A stretch of DNA of 64,000 nucleotides. Origin: Brevibacterium epidermidis NBRC 14811. GTDB taxonomy: Bacteria > Actinomycetota > Actinomycetes > Actinomycetales > Brevibacteriaceae. Numbering within the stretch: position 1 is the stretch's first letter; every line of letters starts with the position of its first letter. Below the pieces are notes generated by a model. The model ran no database searches. It had not been told where the DNA came from and worked only from the letters and a program-made list of their open reading frames with translations. The DNA lies in assembly GCF_001570805.1 (NCBI RefSeq), contig NZ_BCSJ01000015.1, positions 523,232-587,231 on the forward strand. The letters are read 5' to 3'. Below, one piece after another: positions 18,881-26,966 of the stretch. A program made the position numbers and the translations under genes.

Positions 18881-19999
18881 ATGGCTTACGCCGCTTATCT
18901 GACACCTGATCAACTCTGCCGCGCTCTCGCTCTGCGCGATCTCACCGACCCTGCCCAGGGCGAGCACGCGATGCAAGCGCTCTTGAGCGCCGTGGTCGCT
19001 GCGCTCGAACGCCCATGGGGTAGCACGGTTCGTTATGTGCGTAGCTCTCCCATCGTGTCGGTCGCAGCGAACTATGATCGCCTCGGTTACGCCCCGGATG
19101 ACGTAACCCGCGCCCGCCGGTACACCCGATACATCAGCCCAACGGTCATGCTGCGGAGTCACATGAGTGCCGAGCTCCCAACCGCACTGGAAGCATATGG
19201 TGGGCAGGCCGGCATCGACGAGCTGATCGTCGTTCCAGGGCTCGTGTACCGGCGCGACGTTGTCGATCGCAGCCACGTCGGAGAACCGCACCAGGTCGAC
19301 CTGTGGCGCATACGCAGCACGGGTGACACGTGCGACGAGGACATGCTGGACATGATCGAGGAACTGGTCGAGGCAGTCCTCCCTCGTGCGGAGTGGAGGA
19401 TCACCGATGCCGAGCACCCCTACACCGTCGGAGGAAGGCAGATCGACGTTCGACACGAGGGTGAGTGGCTCGAGCTCGCCGAGTGCGGGCGCATCCACCC
19501 CGAGGTGCTGCGCGGCTGCGGTCTTGATCCCGAGAAGTGGTCGGGACTGGCGCTCGGCATGGGCCTTGAGCGCGCGCTCATGCTGCGCAAGGCGATTCCG
19601 GATATCCGCTATCTGCGCGCCCGCGACCCGAGGATCGCCGCGCAGATGCTGACCTTGGAACCCTGGCGGCACGTGTCTCCGTTCCCGCCGGCAAGACGCG
19701 ACATTTCCGTGGTCGTCGCGACTGAAGAGGACGAGGAGACCCTCGGCGACCGTGTTCGCACGGTTCTTGGCGACGACGCAGAGATGATCGAAACGGTCGA
19801 GGTGCTGGGCCGCACCGCGCATGAGGAGCTGCCCGAGGCCGCGCGATCACGCCTGTGCACTCAGCCGGGCCAGGTCAACCTGCTCCTGCGGATCATCCTC
19901 CGTCCGATCGACCATACACTCACCGCAGACCAGGCGAACACGATACGAAACACAATCTATCGGGCTCTTCATGACGGTCCGGTGATGGAACTGATCTGA
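18881..19999 (+). CDS. srmL: Free-standing PheS-like ligase with FDX-ACB domain (SrmL type)
   Basis: A 372-residue class II synthetase-like protein. Motif 1 is in LRSHMSAELP (about 91-100), motif 2 in YRRDVVDRSHVGEPHQVD (123-140) and motif 3 in LALGMGLERALMLR (223-236), each aligning with the PheS encoded at 5183. A C-terminal FDX-ACB domain (about 262-368) matches the end of PheT. The layout thus resembles the single-chain mitochondrial PheRS. It lacks the PheS N-terminal coiled coil, and where PheS has its Phe-pocket FPFTEPSAE this protein has ITDAEHPYT, so a different acyl substrate or acceptor is likely. From memory, such actinobacterial proteins are annotated as PheS-related mystery ligases (SrmL). 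GGAG lies 8 bases before the ATG. A terminator follows, so it is a monocistronic unit with its leader. Confidence 0.8.
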   Translation: MAYAAYLTPDQLCRALALRDLTDPAQGEHAMQALLSAVVAALERPWGSTVRYVRSSPIVSVAANYDRLGYAPDDVTRARRYTRYISPTVMLRSHMSAELPTALEAYGGQAGIDELIVVPGLVYRRDVVDRSHVGEPHQVDLWRIRSTGDTCDEDMLDMIEELVEAVLPRAEWRITDAEHPYTVGGRQIDVRHEGEWLELAECGRIHPEVLRGCGLDPEKWSGLALGMGLERALMLRKAIPDIRYLRARDPRIAAQMLTLEPWRHVSPFPPARRDISVVVATEEDEETLGDRVRTVLGDDAEMIETVEVLGRTAHEELPEAARSRLCTQPGQVNLLLRIILRPIDHTLTADQANTIRNTIYRALHDGPVMELI

Positions 20000-20003
20000 A
20001 TAA

Positions 20004-20052
20004 GATAAGCCCATGCTGCGGTGACTCTGCGTCGCCGTAGCATGGGCTTATC
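20004..20052. terminator. Terminator after the PheS-like ligase
   Basis: GATAAGCCCATGCT (20004-20017) pairs with AGCATGGGCTTATC (20039-20052), a 14-bp perfect stem 5 bases after the ligase stop. It has no T-run. It isolates the ligase from the convergent efflux gene. Confidence 0.75.
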
Positions 20053-20228
20053 AGATGTGCTTGGCGTGTCACTGGATGCTCCGAAATGCCCGTCAGCGAA
20101 TCTTGATCTATTGCATCCTCCAGGGTGCTGTACCGTGCGCCAGCCGCGCGCCAAGGCACGCGTGAGCGTATGGCTGGAGCTGCATCGCGGAAGTTGCCCG
20201 AGGGAAGGAGCAGTTCGCCTGGCCCGAC

Positions 20229-21419
20229 CTACCCAGAGGATCTTGCGTTCCTTGTGACGAGGATCGCACAAGGAATGTAGAGCGCAGCGGCGCAGAACCA
20301 TAGAGTGCCATCGGCGTCTATCTGACTCAGGGCGAAGATCGTCGTGAAGGCAATAGGCCCGAGGATTGATGTGAGGCTGTTGAGGCTAGCGAGGTGGCCT
20401 TGCAGCCGGCCTTGGTGCTGCTCGGGAGTACGTTGGGAGAGCAGTGTCTGCAGGGCCGGGACCGTGATACCTCCGACTCCGAGTGCTGCGAGGATGGGCA
20501 TCATCGCCCAGGAGCCGGTGACGAATGCGAGACCTATGAGACCCGACGCGTCGGCGACAATGCCGAGATAGATCGTTCTAGTTTCGCCGAGTCGCGTCAC
20601 GACCCGTCCGGTGAGGACGGCCTGAACAAGCACCTGCACCAGACCGAAGAGGGACAAGGAAATCCCGACTTCGACGGGGCTCCAGTCGAGACGTTGTTGC
20701 GTGAACAGAACCCACGTCGAGCCGGGGGCCTGGCCGATGAGCTGTACGAGGCCGAAAGCCGCAATGAGGGGCACCACCCCCTGGATAGCTTGGAGTCGAA
20801 AAGGCGCCGACGTCGATGCTGACTCCTGTGACTTGATTGGGAGATCTGGTCTTGTCTCGTGCAGCATGCTCAAGCTGAGAGTGAGATTCACCGCCGTCAG
20901 GAGAGCGGCTACGAGGAACGGCAAATGGGGTGAGAAGCCACCGAAGAGACCGCCGATTACCGGGCCGGCGATCATTCCTCCGCCGTAGCACGCCCCGAGC
21001 CATCCGTATCGCTTGGCCCGCTCTGCGGGTGGGGTGACGTCGGCGATCACGGTGGCGGTCACGGCATTTGTTGCCCCGGTGATGCCCGCGACAGCCCGTG
21101 CTACGTAGAAGACCCAGAGGGTCGAAGTCAAGGCCAGAATGAGATAGTCGACAGTCGCGCCGGCCAAGGAAGCCAACAGTACTCGACGGCGGCCGAAGCG
21201 ATCGGACAGTCTGCCCAGTACCGGAGCGCAAAGGAACTGCATTACCGCGTAGAGCGCGGTAAGCAATCCGACATGCATGGGGATAGTGCTTGCGGCCGAG
21301 CCGACCTGACCCAGTAGTGCGGGCAGGATCGGGAGAACCAGGCCTAGCCCCACGGCGTCGAGGCTGGCGGTAGTGAGCACCATGGCGACGGTTCCGCTGT
21401 GTGGGTGACGAGGTTGCAC
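20229..21419 (-). CDS. MFS efflux protein of the TetA type
   Basis: A roughly 396-residue, 12-helix major facilitator. The first helix has LDAVGLGLVLPILPALL and the loop between helices 2 and 3 has GRLSDRFGRRRVLL, both typical of TetA-type tetracycline/H+ antiporters; similarity to a given resistance class cannot be stated by eye. The annotated start is a GTG at 21419, which puts the usual number of residues before LDAVG; the ATG at 21383 is an alternative. The longest frame, to 21476, would run through both operators and is unlikely. It is divergent from a TetR gene. Confidence 0.75.
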   Translation of the reverse strand: MQPRHPHSGTVAMVLTTASLDAVGLGLVLPILPALLGQVGSAASTIPMHVGLLTALYAVMQFLCAPVLGRLSDRFGRRRVLLASLAGATVDYLILALTSTLWVFYVARAVAGITGATNAVTATVIADVTPPAERAKRYGWLGACYGGGMIAGPVIGGLFGGFSPHLPFLVAALLTAVNLTLSLSMLHETRPDLPIKSQESASTSAPFRLQAIQGVVPLIAAFGLVQLIGQAPGSTWVLFTQQRLDWSPVEVGISLSLFGLVQVLVQAVLTGRVVTRLGETRTIYLGIVADASGLIGLAFVTGSWAMMPILAALGVGGITVPALQTLLSQRTPEQHQGRLQGHLASLNSLTSILGPIAFTTIFALSQIDADGTLWFCAAALYIPCAILVTRNARSSG

Positions 21420-21452
21420 TTTATCAACGATAAAGTTATCGATGATAAAGTT
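21418..21452. promoter_or_regulatory. Two overlapping tet-operator-like palindromes
   Basis: ACTTTATCAACGATAAAGT (21418-21436) is a 19-bp palindrome with the layout of the classical tet operator (ACTCTATCATTGATAGAGT). A second, slightly less perfect copy occupies 21434-21452 and shares three bases with the first. They lie between the divergent tetA-like and tetR-like genes, so TetR would cover both promoters. Confidence 0.75.
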
Positions 21453-21457
21453 CAAGT

Positions 21458-22039
21458 ATGACTCAGGTGCGGACACGGCTGGACCGAACGGCAGTTCTCT
21501 GCGGTGCTCGCGAGGTTCTCGACAGAACTGGGCTTGACGGCTTCACGACCCGCGCATTGGCGGCCCACCTGCAGGTGCGGCAGCCGGGGCTCTACTGGCA
21601 TTTCCCCACGAAGGCTGATTTGTTGTCTGCGCTGGCTGCGGACATTCTCGAGCGTGAACACCATGCTTCGTTGCCAGAGCCAGGTGAAGGGTGGGAAGCG
21701 TTTCTGATGCGCAACGCACGAAGCTTCCGCACAGCGCTTCACGCCGTGCGTGACGGTGCGCGATTGCACGCAGGGTACCATCGGAGGCCCTGCAGTGAGT
21801 CGAGCAACCTCTCTGAGGCGCCCAGCCAACAGATTAGGCTACTCGTGAATCAAGGCTTCGAAGAGCACTCCGCTATCAGCGCGCTGATAGCAATCAGTCG
21901 ATACACGGTCGGTGTTGTATTAGAAGAACAGGCCGGAGTACGCGACGACATCGACAAGACCGATAACGACGACACTTTTGAATTTGGGCTCACTGCTCTG
22001 GTCGATGGACTGGCCGCAGGTCTTGAAAAACCTTTGTGA
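21458..22039 (+). CDS. TetR-type repressor of the divergent efflux gene
   Basis: A 193-residue TetR protein close to the classical tetracycline repressors. The HTH is TTRALAAHLQVRQPGLYWHFPTKADLL (about residues 29-55), near the TetR signature (VQQPTLYWHVKNKRAL), with a TetR_C domain. It probably represses its own gene and the tetA-like pump by binding the two palindromes just upstream of its ATG, and is relieved by the pump's substrate. Confidence 0.8.
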   Translation: MTQVRTRLDRTAVLCGAREVLDRTGLDGFTTRALAAHLQVRQPGLYWHFPTKADLLSALAADILEREHHASLPEPGEGWEAFLMRNARSFRTALHAVRDGARLHAGYHRRPCSESSNLSEAPSQQIRLLVNQGFEEHSAISALIAISRYTVGVVLEEQAGVRDDIDKTDNDDTFEFGLTALVDGLAAGLEKPL

Positions 22040-22444
22040 CTCATCTCATCGTGGCGTCCCGGATCTCCTTGAGGCTGCAGGCGCAGAGCAAGGCTATTGA
22101 CCCATCTGAAACTCACTTTGTCGAGATGCTGAGCTGTGCCCGACGCCGCATCATGGCTATCAGCGCCCGTCCGTCCCGCTTCACTTCTTCTCCGAGGCCC
22201 CTCGAGCGGTAGCAGCCGACCGCGCCTGTATTTGATCGTCGGATCACAGTGTGACACTTTTGCAGCCCGACCTCTTCGGCGGAGATGAGAGGTATCCCCG
22301 AGAGGCGCAGTCCGACCCTGGGCCCCCGGTTGTTCGTATCGGACCTCTGCGTCAGGACGGGGCTTGCACCTGCGTCGAGCAGTTCTGATTTTCCTTCCTC
22401 GCCCCGCCCCGGAGGAGCAGATGAGCTCGTTCCTGGCCACCTCC
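22040..22444. other. Intergenic stretch without supported gene
   Basis: A minus-strand frame through 22113-22400 reads well for part of its length (CHTVIRR, GAVGCYR), vaguely like the end of an O6-alkylguanine methyltransferase. It lacks the catalytic PCHRV context, so it is not annotated. Nothing else is seen. Confidence 0.4.
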
Positions 22445-22927
22445 TCAGCCTGTGGAAGAGATCGCCAGGGCTGTAAGCGCGACAATGCTTGAGAGGGTGC
22501 GGGCGTGGTTCCATGTGTTCCAGCGGGCCTCGAAATCCTGGCGAGCCCTGCACTGTTGCTGCTCAGTATCGGCGGGAGCCACCTCGAGAGCACGGTTCAG
22601 AGGCACATTCCCGGCGGCGGTGATGACGAAGGTGAGCACTGAGCAGGCAGCGCCCGCGACGAGCCAGCCGAGAGGTGTCGGCTCTTCTCGACCGATGATC
22701 ATGATCGCGCTTGCTATGGCGGTGAGCGGTGCGGCGCAGAAGACGCTGAGGAACCAAACGTTCGGGATCGTCCTATTGATAGCGCGGAATGCTCGGACGT
22801 AGCTGCGGTCGTCCATGCCTCGGAACCCAGGGCAGATTGCGCAGGAGAACACGAAGAACAGGCCGGCCAGCAGCCCGTTGGTGATGAGGGAGACCGCGAG
22901 CACCGCCGTGGATGCGAAAGCGAACAC
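22445..22927 (-). CDS. DUF1772 / anthrone-oxygenase-like membrane protein
   Basis: A 160-residue protein with four membrane segments (about residues 7-28, 54-76, 84-106 and 142-158). It carries the DUF1772 layout: small helix 1 with GLLAGLFFVFS, then a NVPLNRAL segment before the last helix. The family includes fungal anthrone oxygenases, but most bacterial members have unknown roles. It starts 6 bp after the NmrA-like gene ends, so they form an operon divergent from the AraC gene. Confidence 0.7.
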   Translation of the reverse strand: MFAFASTAVLAVSLITNGLLAGLFFVFSCAICPGFRGMDDRSYVRAFRAINRTIPNVWFLSVFCAAPLTAIASAIMIIGREEPTPLGWLVAGAACSVLTFVITAAGNVPLNRALEVAPADTEQQQCRARQDFEARWNTWNHARTLSSIVALTALAISSTG

Positions 22928-22932
22928 GATGC

Positions 22933-23802
22933 TTACTCAGCGCGTGGGGCGAGCAGACGATCCAGGGTGACGTCGATGCTCGTCTCCACTCGGATGCTGC
23001 GGTCGCCGCGCGGCGCGAGCAGCCCCTGTTCGCCGGCCCGGTACAGCTCGGCGAGGCTCGCTGCGATGTGCGGGCGGAACCCCGCATCGATCAGCGCGTC
23101 GGCCCAGGCCTCCTCCGGCATCATGGCGACATGTAGCTCGCGCCCGAGGCCCTCACCGAGCATCGTGGCGACATCACGTTCCGTGTAGGAGGGGCCGATG
23201 ATATCGATGGCCTCGCTACGGGCGGGCGGTGAGAGTAGCATCTGGGCGGCTACGGCTCCTATGTCGCGGGTCGCGACCATGGGAAGCGGTACGTCGGCTG
23301 ACGCCGCGAACACCGGATAGATGCCGGTGCTTCGGGCGACGTCAATCACGTCGGTCACTTTCTCCTGGAAGTGACCCGAACGCAGCGCGGTCGCTATAGT
23401 ACCGGTCGCGAGGAGTGCCTGCTCCAATCGGTGCAGCCCCGTGATCGGGCCGGTGCCTTGGGCCAGGTCTGCTCCACCTGATGAGAGCAAGATGACGTGC
23501 GGTACCTGCTGAGCAGCGACCGCACCCGTGATCGAAGCGATCAGCGCGTCGGCGTGAGCTTCGAGGTTATCGGCGCACAGATTGAACGGCAACAGCACGA
23601 AGAGCCCTGCTACGTCGTCGAGCGCATCGCTCAACACCGCCTGATCTTCCAGCGAGGTGATCCGTGTCTCGGCGCCTTGTGTCTCCCACGCTTCCGCATC
23701 CGACTTACGGCGCACGAGAACCCGTACGTCGACCCCTGCATTGAGCAGTATCTGTGCGGTCACCGATCCGACTCTGCCCGTGGCCCCTGCGATGGCATAC
23801 AT
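22933..23802 (-). CDS. NmrA-like NAD(P)-binding protein
   Basis: A 289-residue atypical SDR. The nucleotide motif GATGRVG (residues 6-12) is that of NmrA/isoflavone-reductase-like proteins, followed by LVRRKSDAE. There is no classical YxxxK, and the C-terminal half has the usual DIGAVAAQML and DIIGPSYTERDVA segments. It may be a quinone or azo-type reductase or a redox sensor. It is the first gene of a two-gene operon and is divergent from an AraC regulator, with a 9-bp inverted repeat between them. Confidence 0.75.
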   Translation of the reverse strand: MYAIAGATGRVGSVTAQILLNAGVDVRVLVRRKSDAEAWETQGAETRITSLEDQAVLSDALDDVAGLFVLLPFNLCADNLEAHADALIASITGAVAAQQVPHVILLSSGGADLAQGTGPITGLHRLEQALLATGTIATALRSGHFQEKVTDVIDVARSTGIYPVFAASADVPLPMVATRDIGAVAAQMLLSPPARSEAIDIIGPSYTERDVATMLGEGLGRELHVAMMPEEAWADALIDAGFRPHIAASLAELYRAGEQGLLAPRGDRSIRVETSIDVTLDRLLAPRAE

Positions 23803-23874
23803 GATGGTTCCTCCCTTAAGTGCTACTTGACGGTTCTTCTACGTTATGCGTCGACACCCGGCGATACCATGCTC

Positions 23875-23928
23875 GAATAAGCACATTTCTTGCTCATTCG
23901 TCTGGTTTTGCGGTGAATCTGCTTATTC
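23875..23928. promoter_or_regulatory. Inverted repeat in the NmrA/AraC divergent region
   Basis: GAATAAGCA (23875-23883) and TGCTTATTC (23920-23928) are exact reverse complements 36 bp apart. They are candidate half-sites for the divergent AraC regulator, positioned to form a loop over both promoters. Confidence 0.4.
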
Positions 23929-23946
23929 ATGTGGCACGATTGCGGC

Positions 23947-24903
23947 ATGGAAGTCATCCCGCGCGCTGAGCATCAGGATCGGCTGGCGCGCGTGCTCCAC
24001 ACGCTCCGGATGTGCAGTACCTTCTACTGCCATGCCGAGCTCTCGGAGCCGTGGGCGCTGGAGATGCCCGCGATCGCCGACTCGGTGAGCTTCCACGTCG
24101 TCACCGCAGGGACGTGCTGGCTACGCTTGCCCGAAGCCGATCCGATCGAGATGCGCGCTGGAGACCTCGCCCTTGTTCCTCACGGCCTGGGACATGACCT
24201 GCTGAGCGAAGCCGACGCGCACCACGGCCCGAGGGTTGACCAGCTGCCCCAGGAGTATGTGAATCCCCGGTATTCGATACTCAAATATGGGGGTCCTGGC
24301 CGTGCAGCGCAGTTGATCTGCGGCATTGTGTCGTTCGACGATCCCGCCGCCCGCGAGTTGATGCGCACTCTGCCTGCTGTGCTCTTCATCGGTGGTGACA
24401 CACTCTCTACAGCGTCCTCGATCAAGGACACGTTGCGTCTTATGGCGGGCGAGCTTTCCCACCCACAGATCGGCGGCGAAGCCGTCGCTACCAGGCTTGC
24501 CGACATTCTCGTCGTTCAAGCGATCCGCTCCTGGCTCATGAACGGTGCGACAACGCCTGCAGGTTGGTTGCGCGCACTTGAAGACGAGAGAATCGGCCGT
24601 GTGATCGAAGCAATCCACCATAATCCCGGCAATGAGTGGAGCCTCGACCGCCTCGCACAGCTTGCGACGATGTCGAGGTCGTCGTTCAGCAACCGCTTCA
24701 CGACACTGACTGGTGAAGCACCGATCGCATACCTCACTCGCTGGCGTATGAGCATTGCCGCATCAAGGTTGCGTGACGAGGACATCACCGCCACCCGTCT
24801 GGCAGCCGAACTGGGATACCGATCGGAGGCTGCGTTCAATCGCGCCTTCACCCGAATTAACGGACAGACCCCCGGATCCGTCCGTCGAAGACAGCGGCAA
24901 TAG
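23947..24903 (+). CDS. AraC-family regulator with cupin sensor
   Basis: A 318-residue regulator. The N-terminal cupin_6-type domain (about 1-170) has VSFHVVTAGTCWLRL and GDLALVPHGLGHDL. The C-terminal AraC HTH pair spans about 215-312 (WSLDRLAQLATMSRSSFSNRFTTLTG ... RLAAELGYRSEAAFNRAFTRINGQTPG). The ATG at 23947 is preferred over that at 23929, which abuts the inverted repeat. It probably activates the divergent NmrA-like/DUF1772 operon, the usual arrangement for such genes. Confidence 0.8.
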   Translation: MEVIPRAEHQDRLARVLHTLRMCSTFYCHAELSEPWALEMPAIADSVSFHVVTAGTCWLRLPEADPIEMRAGDLALVPHGLGHDLLSEADAHHGPRVDQLPQEYVNPRYSILKYGGPGRAAQLICGIVSFDDPAARELMRTLPAVLFIGGDTLSTASSIKDTLRLMAGELSHPQIGGEAVATRLADILVVQAIRSWLMNGATTPAGWLRALEDERIGRVIEAIHHNPGNEWSLDRLAQLATMSRSSFSNRFTTLTGEAPIAYLTRWRMSIAASRLRDEDITATRLAAELGYRSEAAFNRAFTRINGQTPGSVRRRQRQ

Positions 24904-24919
24904 CCGAAGCGCGACAGCA

Positions 24920-25357
24920 CTACTGCTCCGAGGTGTCCTCGTCGATGCGGCGGTGGAGTAGAGCGCGAACGTACCCGAACCCTGCGATGGCATGGAGGAC
25001 GATCCCGGCGATTCAGACGACAGCGCCTGCAGTTCCAACTGGGTGGAGCCCGGAGCCCGACGAGCGCGAGGCCTGACATGAGCACGGCGGTGCGCACCTT
25101 CCCGACGCGAGAGGCCTTCGGCGCTCCTCCGGGGCGGGTCACCAGGTAGAGAACGGCGAGTGCAACGTCGACGGCGGCGATCACGAGAACCACTCCGAGG
25201 TCGATGTGGCCTGCTACGGCGAGAGCGAGTGCGATCGTTGCCACACCGATGCGGTCGGCGACCGGGTCTAGGACGGCTCCCGCCGCGCTGGTCTGGTTCA
25301 GGGCGCGGGCGAGATAGCCATCGACCCAATCGCTGGCGCCGAAGATCGCCAGGAGTA
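24920..25357 (-). pseudogene. CDP-alcohol phosphatidyltransferase remnant
   Basis: The minus strand encodes the signature D-G-x2-A-R-x8-G-x3-D-x3-D of CDP-alcohol phosphatidyltransferases (DGYLARALNQTSAAGAVLDPVAD, near 25280-25325), followed by membrane helices. The gene lacks its N-terminus, replaced at about 25356 by an ISL3 transposase fragment. It is also frameshifted near 25045-25060 and has an in-frame TGA at 25013-25015. After these, the original C-terminus is still readable (AGIVLHAIAGFGYVRALLH) to a TAG at 24920. It formerly made a phospholipid head-group enzyme. Confidence 0.75.
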
Positions 25358-25919
25358 CGACGGTGACGTACTTGTCGCCACGCCTGGTGTGTCGCCAGAC
25401 GTGCCCATCGACGCCAATGACCTTCACGCCCTCAAACCGCGTGGGGTCGTTGATCAGCAGCCGCTTGCCTTCAGCCAGGACCGCGTTGGTGGCGGTGTCC
25501 CACGCGACCCCGAGTCCCTCGGCGACACGGGCGACGGTGAGGTGTGCGACCACGATCCCTTCCAGCGCCCACCGCAGCCCGGTGCGCGAGAGCTTCGCGT
25601 GTGGCTCCGCCGCGGCGCTGGTGTCTTGGCGCCACACGTGTCTGCAGTCGGCACAGCGGTAGCGGCGCACTACAACTTCCAGCACGGTCGGTCGCCAGCC
25701 CAGCGGCTGGTGGGCCAACCGCCGGATCACGGTGTCACGAGCAGCGCCTTCGCTGCCGCACCGTCGGCACCACTGATCTGGTTCCACCACGCGGCACGCG
25801 AGGACCGCACGATCCGGTTCAAGTCGTTGTCCGGTCACGCTCAGACCGAGGCCGTCGAGTCGAGCGAAGGCGGTCAGGTCAAGTCGGCCGAAGCCAGCCG
25901 GCGGGGTAGCGTCGGACAC
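25356..25919 (-). mobile_element. Truncated ISL3-family transposase
   Basis: The first 188 codons of an ISL3-family transposase. The zinc-finger segment has C-x2-C (WCRRCGSEG) and later CADCRHVW, then a HTH region (HLTVARVAEGLGVAWDTATNAVL), then the start of the catalytic domain (VIGVDGHVWRH, first acidic residue). The remaining roughly 240 residues, with the other catalytic acids, are missing because the frame passes straight into the phosphatidyltransferase remnant. It is inactive. A related scrap lies at 28134-28195. Confidence 0.8.
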
Positions 25920-26259
25920 GTCGAGGTCTTTCGGATGGATGGCGTAGGAACCTCCGTCGTCGCGAGACCTCGACGTCTATCTGCGGACCGACGCGCCCGG
26001 CCGACCTACACCATCATCTGAGAAGACCCCTGAAACGTCTTCGACGACGACGGGACCGGCGAGGAGGAGGGCGCGGTGAGCTAAAGGAATGGAGCTTGCT
26101 CGGCTTCGACACCGCCGCAAGCTCCGGTGAAACGATCGGTACTGGTCGGTCGTCGGTCACCACCGGATGGCGGCGTCCCCCACGCTCGGCGTTTGCGCAG
26201 GTCAGCGGTTCGTTCGCCCAGTGGGCGCATCAAGCGATAGACGCAAAGCCGACGTGATT
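25920..26259. other. IS-flanking debris
   Basis: No gene supported. Sequence just upstream of the truncated transposase contains CACCATCATCTGAGAAGACCCC (around 26011-26032), which could be the terminal inverted repeat of the lost element. The rest is unassigned and runs up to the tRNA fragment. Confidence 0.4.
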
Positions 26260-26291
26260 AGGTCGTCGGTTCGATTCCGACAGGCGGCTCC
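26260..26291 (+). other. 3' end of a tRNA-Thr gene (possible attachment site)
   Basis: The variable loop and complete T-arm (GTCGG-TTCGATT-CCGAC) followed by AGGCGGC match the 3' end of actinobacterial tRNA-Thr, whose acceptor 5' strand would be GCCGCCT. That 5' strand, the D-arm and a plausible anticodon arm are absent upstream, so this is not a functional tRNA. Such 3' fragments are left when islands integrate into tRNA genes. Confidence 0.6.
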
Positions 26292-26294
26292 GGC

Positions 26295-26336
26295 GAACAG
26301 CCCCTGACCTGCGGAAACGCAGGGCAGGGGCTGTTC
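26295..26336 (+). terminator. Strong hairpin terminator after the tRNA fragment
   Basis: GAACAGCCCCTG (26295-26306) pairs perfectly with CAGGGGCTGTTC (26325-26336). An inner CTGCG/CGCAG extends it, and GGTT follows. Its position right after the tRNA-Thr 3' end suggests it was the tRNA gene's own terminator and moved with it. Confidence 0.8.
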
Positions 26337-26547
26337 GGTTCTGGTGGTCGCGCGATGCGCTGGCCTCACGGCTCTGCCCGACACCGACGTCGCTCTCCTC
26401 TGCGACGGACCCTCGCCGGCTGAGCGCTCGCGGCCGGCATCCTGTCCGTGTGCCGATAGGCCTCGCACCGCTCGGCAACGCAGCATGGCGTTGGGTCGCG
26501 ACCTGGCGACGGCTCGGCGGGGCGCGATCGTCTCGTGCGTTGGCGGA

Positions 26548-26859
26548 CTACGGGAGCTTGGACGCGAGGACGTCGGCCGCCAGAATCTCGGGTGCTGCGC
26601 TGAGGAGGTGCTGGTTGGCCATCAGGGCTGCGACGATGGCGCCGTTGGCGTGGGCGTCGCGAGCGGCCTCGTCGGGGAATGCATCGAAGATCCAGAAGGT
26701 GTCGGCGTGGGTCCTGACCGCGAACCAGACAATCGTTCCTACTTCTTCGTTGGCGAGTGCGACAGCGCCGGCGAGCAGATCGGCGAGCGCGTCGTGCTGT
26801 CCATCGGCCGCGACGATCTTGGCGACGAAGGCATACGGAAGTGATGCGGGTGTTGACAT
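26548..26859 (-). CDS. Antibiotic-biosynthesis-monooxygenase-fold (ABM) protein
   Basis: A 103-residue dimeric alpha+beta-barrel protein: AFVAKIVAADGQHDALADLL, then GTIVWFAVRTHADTFWIFDAF and DEAARDAHANG fit the ABM domain. Small ABM proteins act as cofactorless oxygenases or quinone monooxygenases, but many have no known substrate. It is divergent from the GlxA-type regulator at 26967 with about 107 bp between starts, so the regulator probably controls it. Confidence 0.7.
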   Translation of the reverse strand: MSTPASLPYAFVAKIVAADGQHDALADLLAGAVALANEEVGTIVWFAVRTHADTFWIFDAFPDEAARDAHANGAIVAALMANQHLLSAAPEILAADVLASKLP

Positions 26860-26966
26860 GAGGGACTCTCCTTGGAGTCATGATTCTTCGTGTGACGAGT
26901 TCAGCGTATGACGAGCGAGGGCCGGTGGGTAGTGGCGTATACGGCAGTATTGCTATTGTTTACGGC

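Noticed and set aside
22113..22400. Minus-strand remnant of an O6-alkylguanine methyltransferase
   Set aside because: CHTVIRR and GAVGCYR only loosely resemble the PCHRV and GYRWG motifs; not enough to annotate.
24516..25919. A single 467-residue protein
   Set aside because: It is a fusion of transposase, phosphatidyltransferase remnant and antisense of the AraC gene.
26202..26486. Minus-strand ORF overlapping the tRNA-Thr fragment
   Set aside because: Its CRNRTDDL-like peptide is the typical false ORF produced by antisense reading of a tRNA 3' end.
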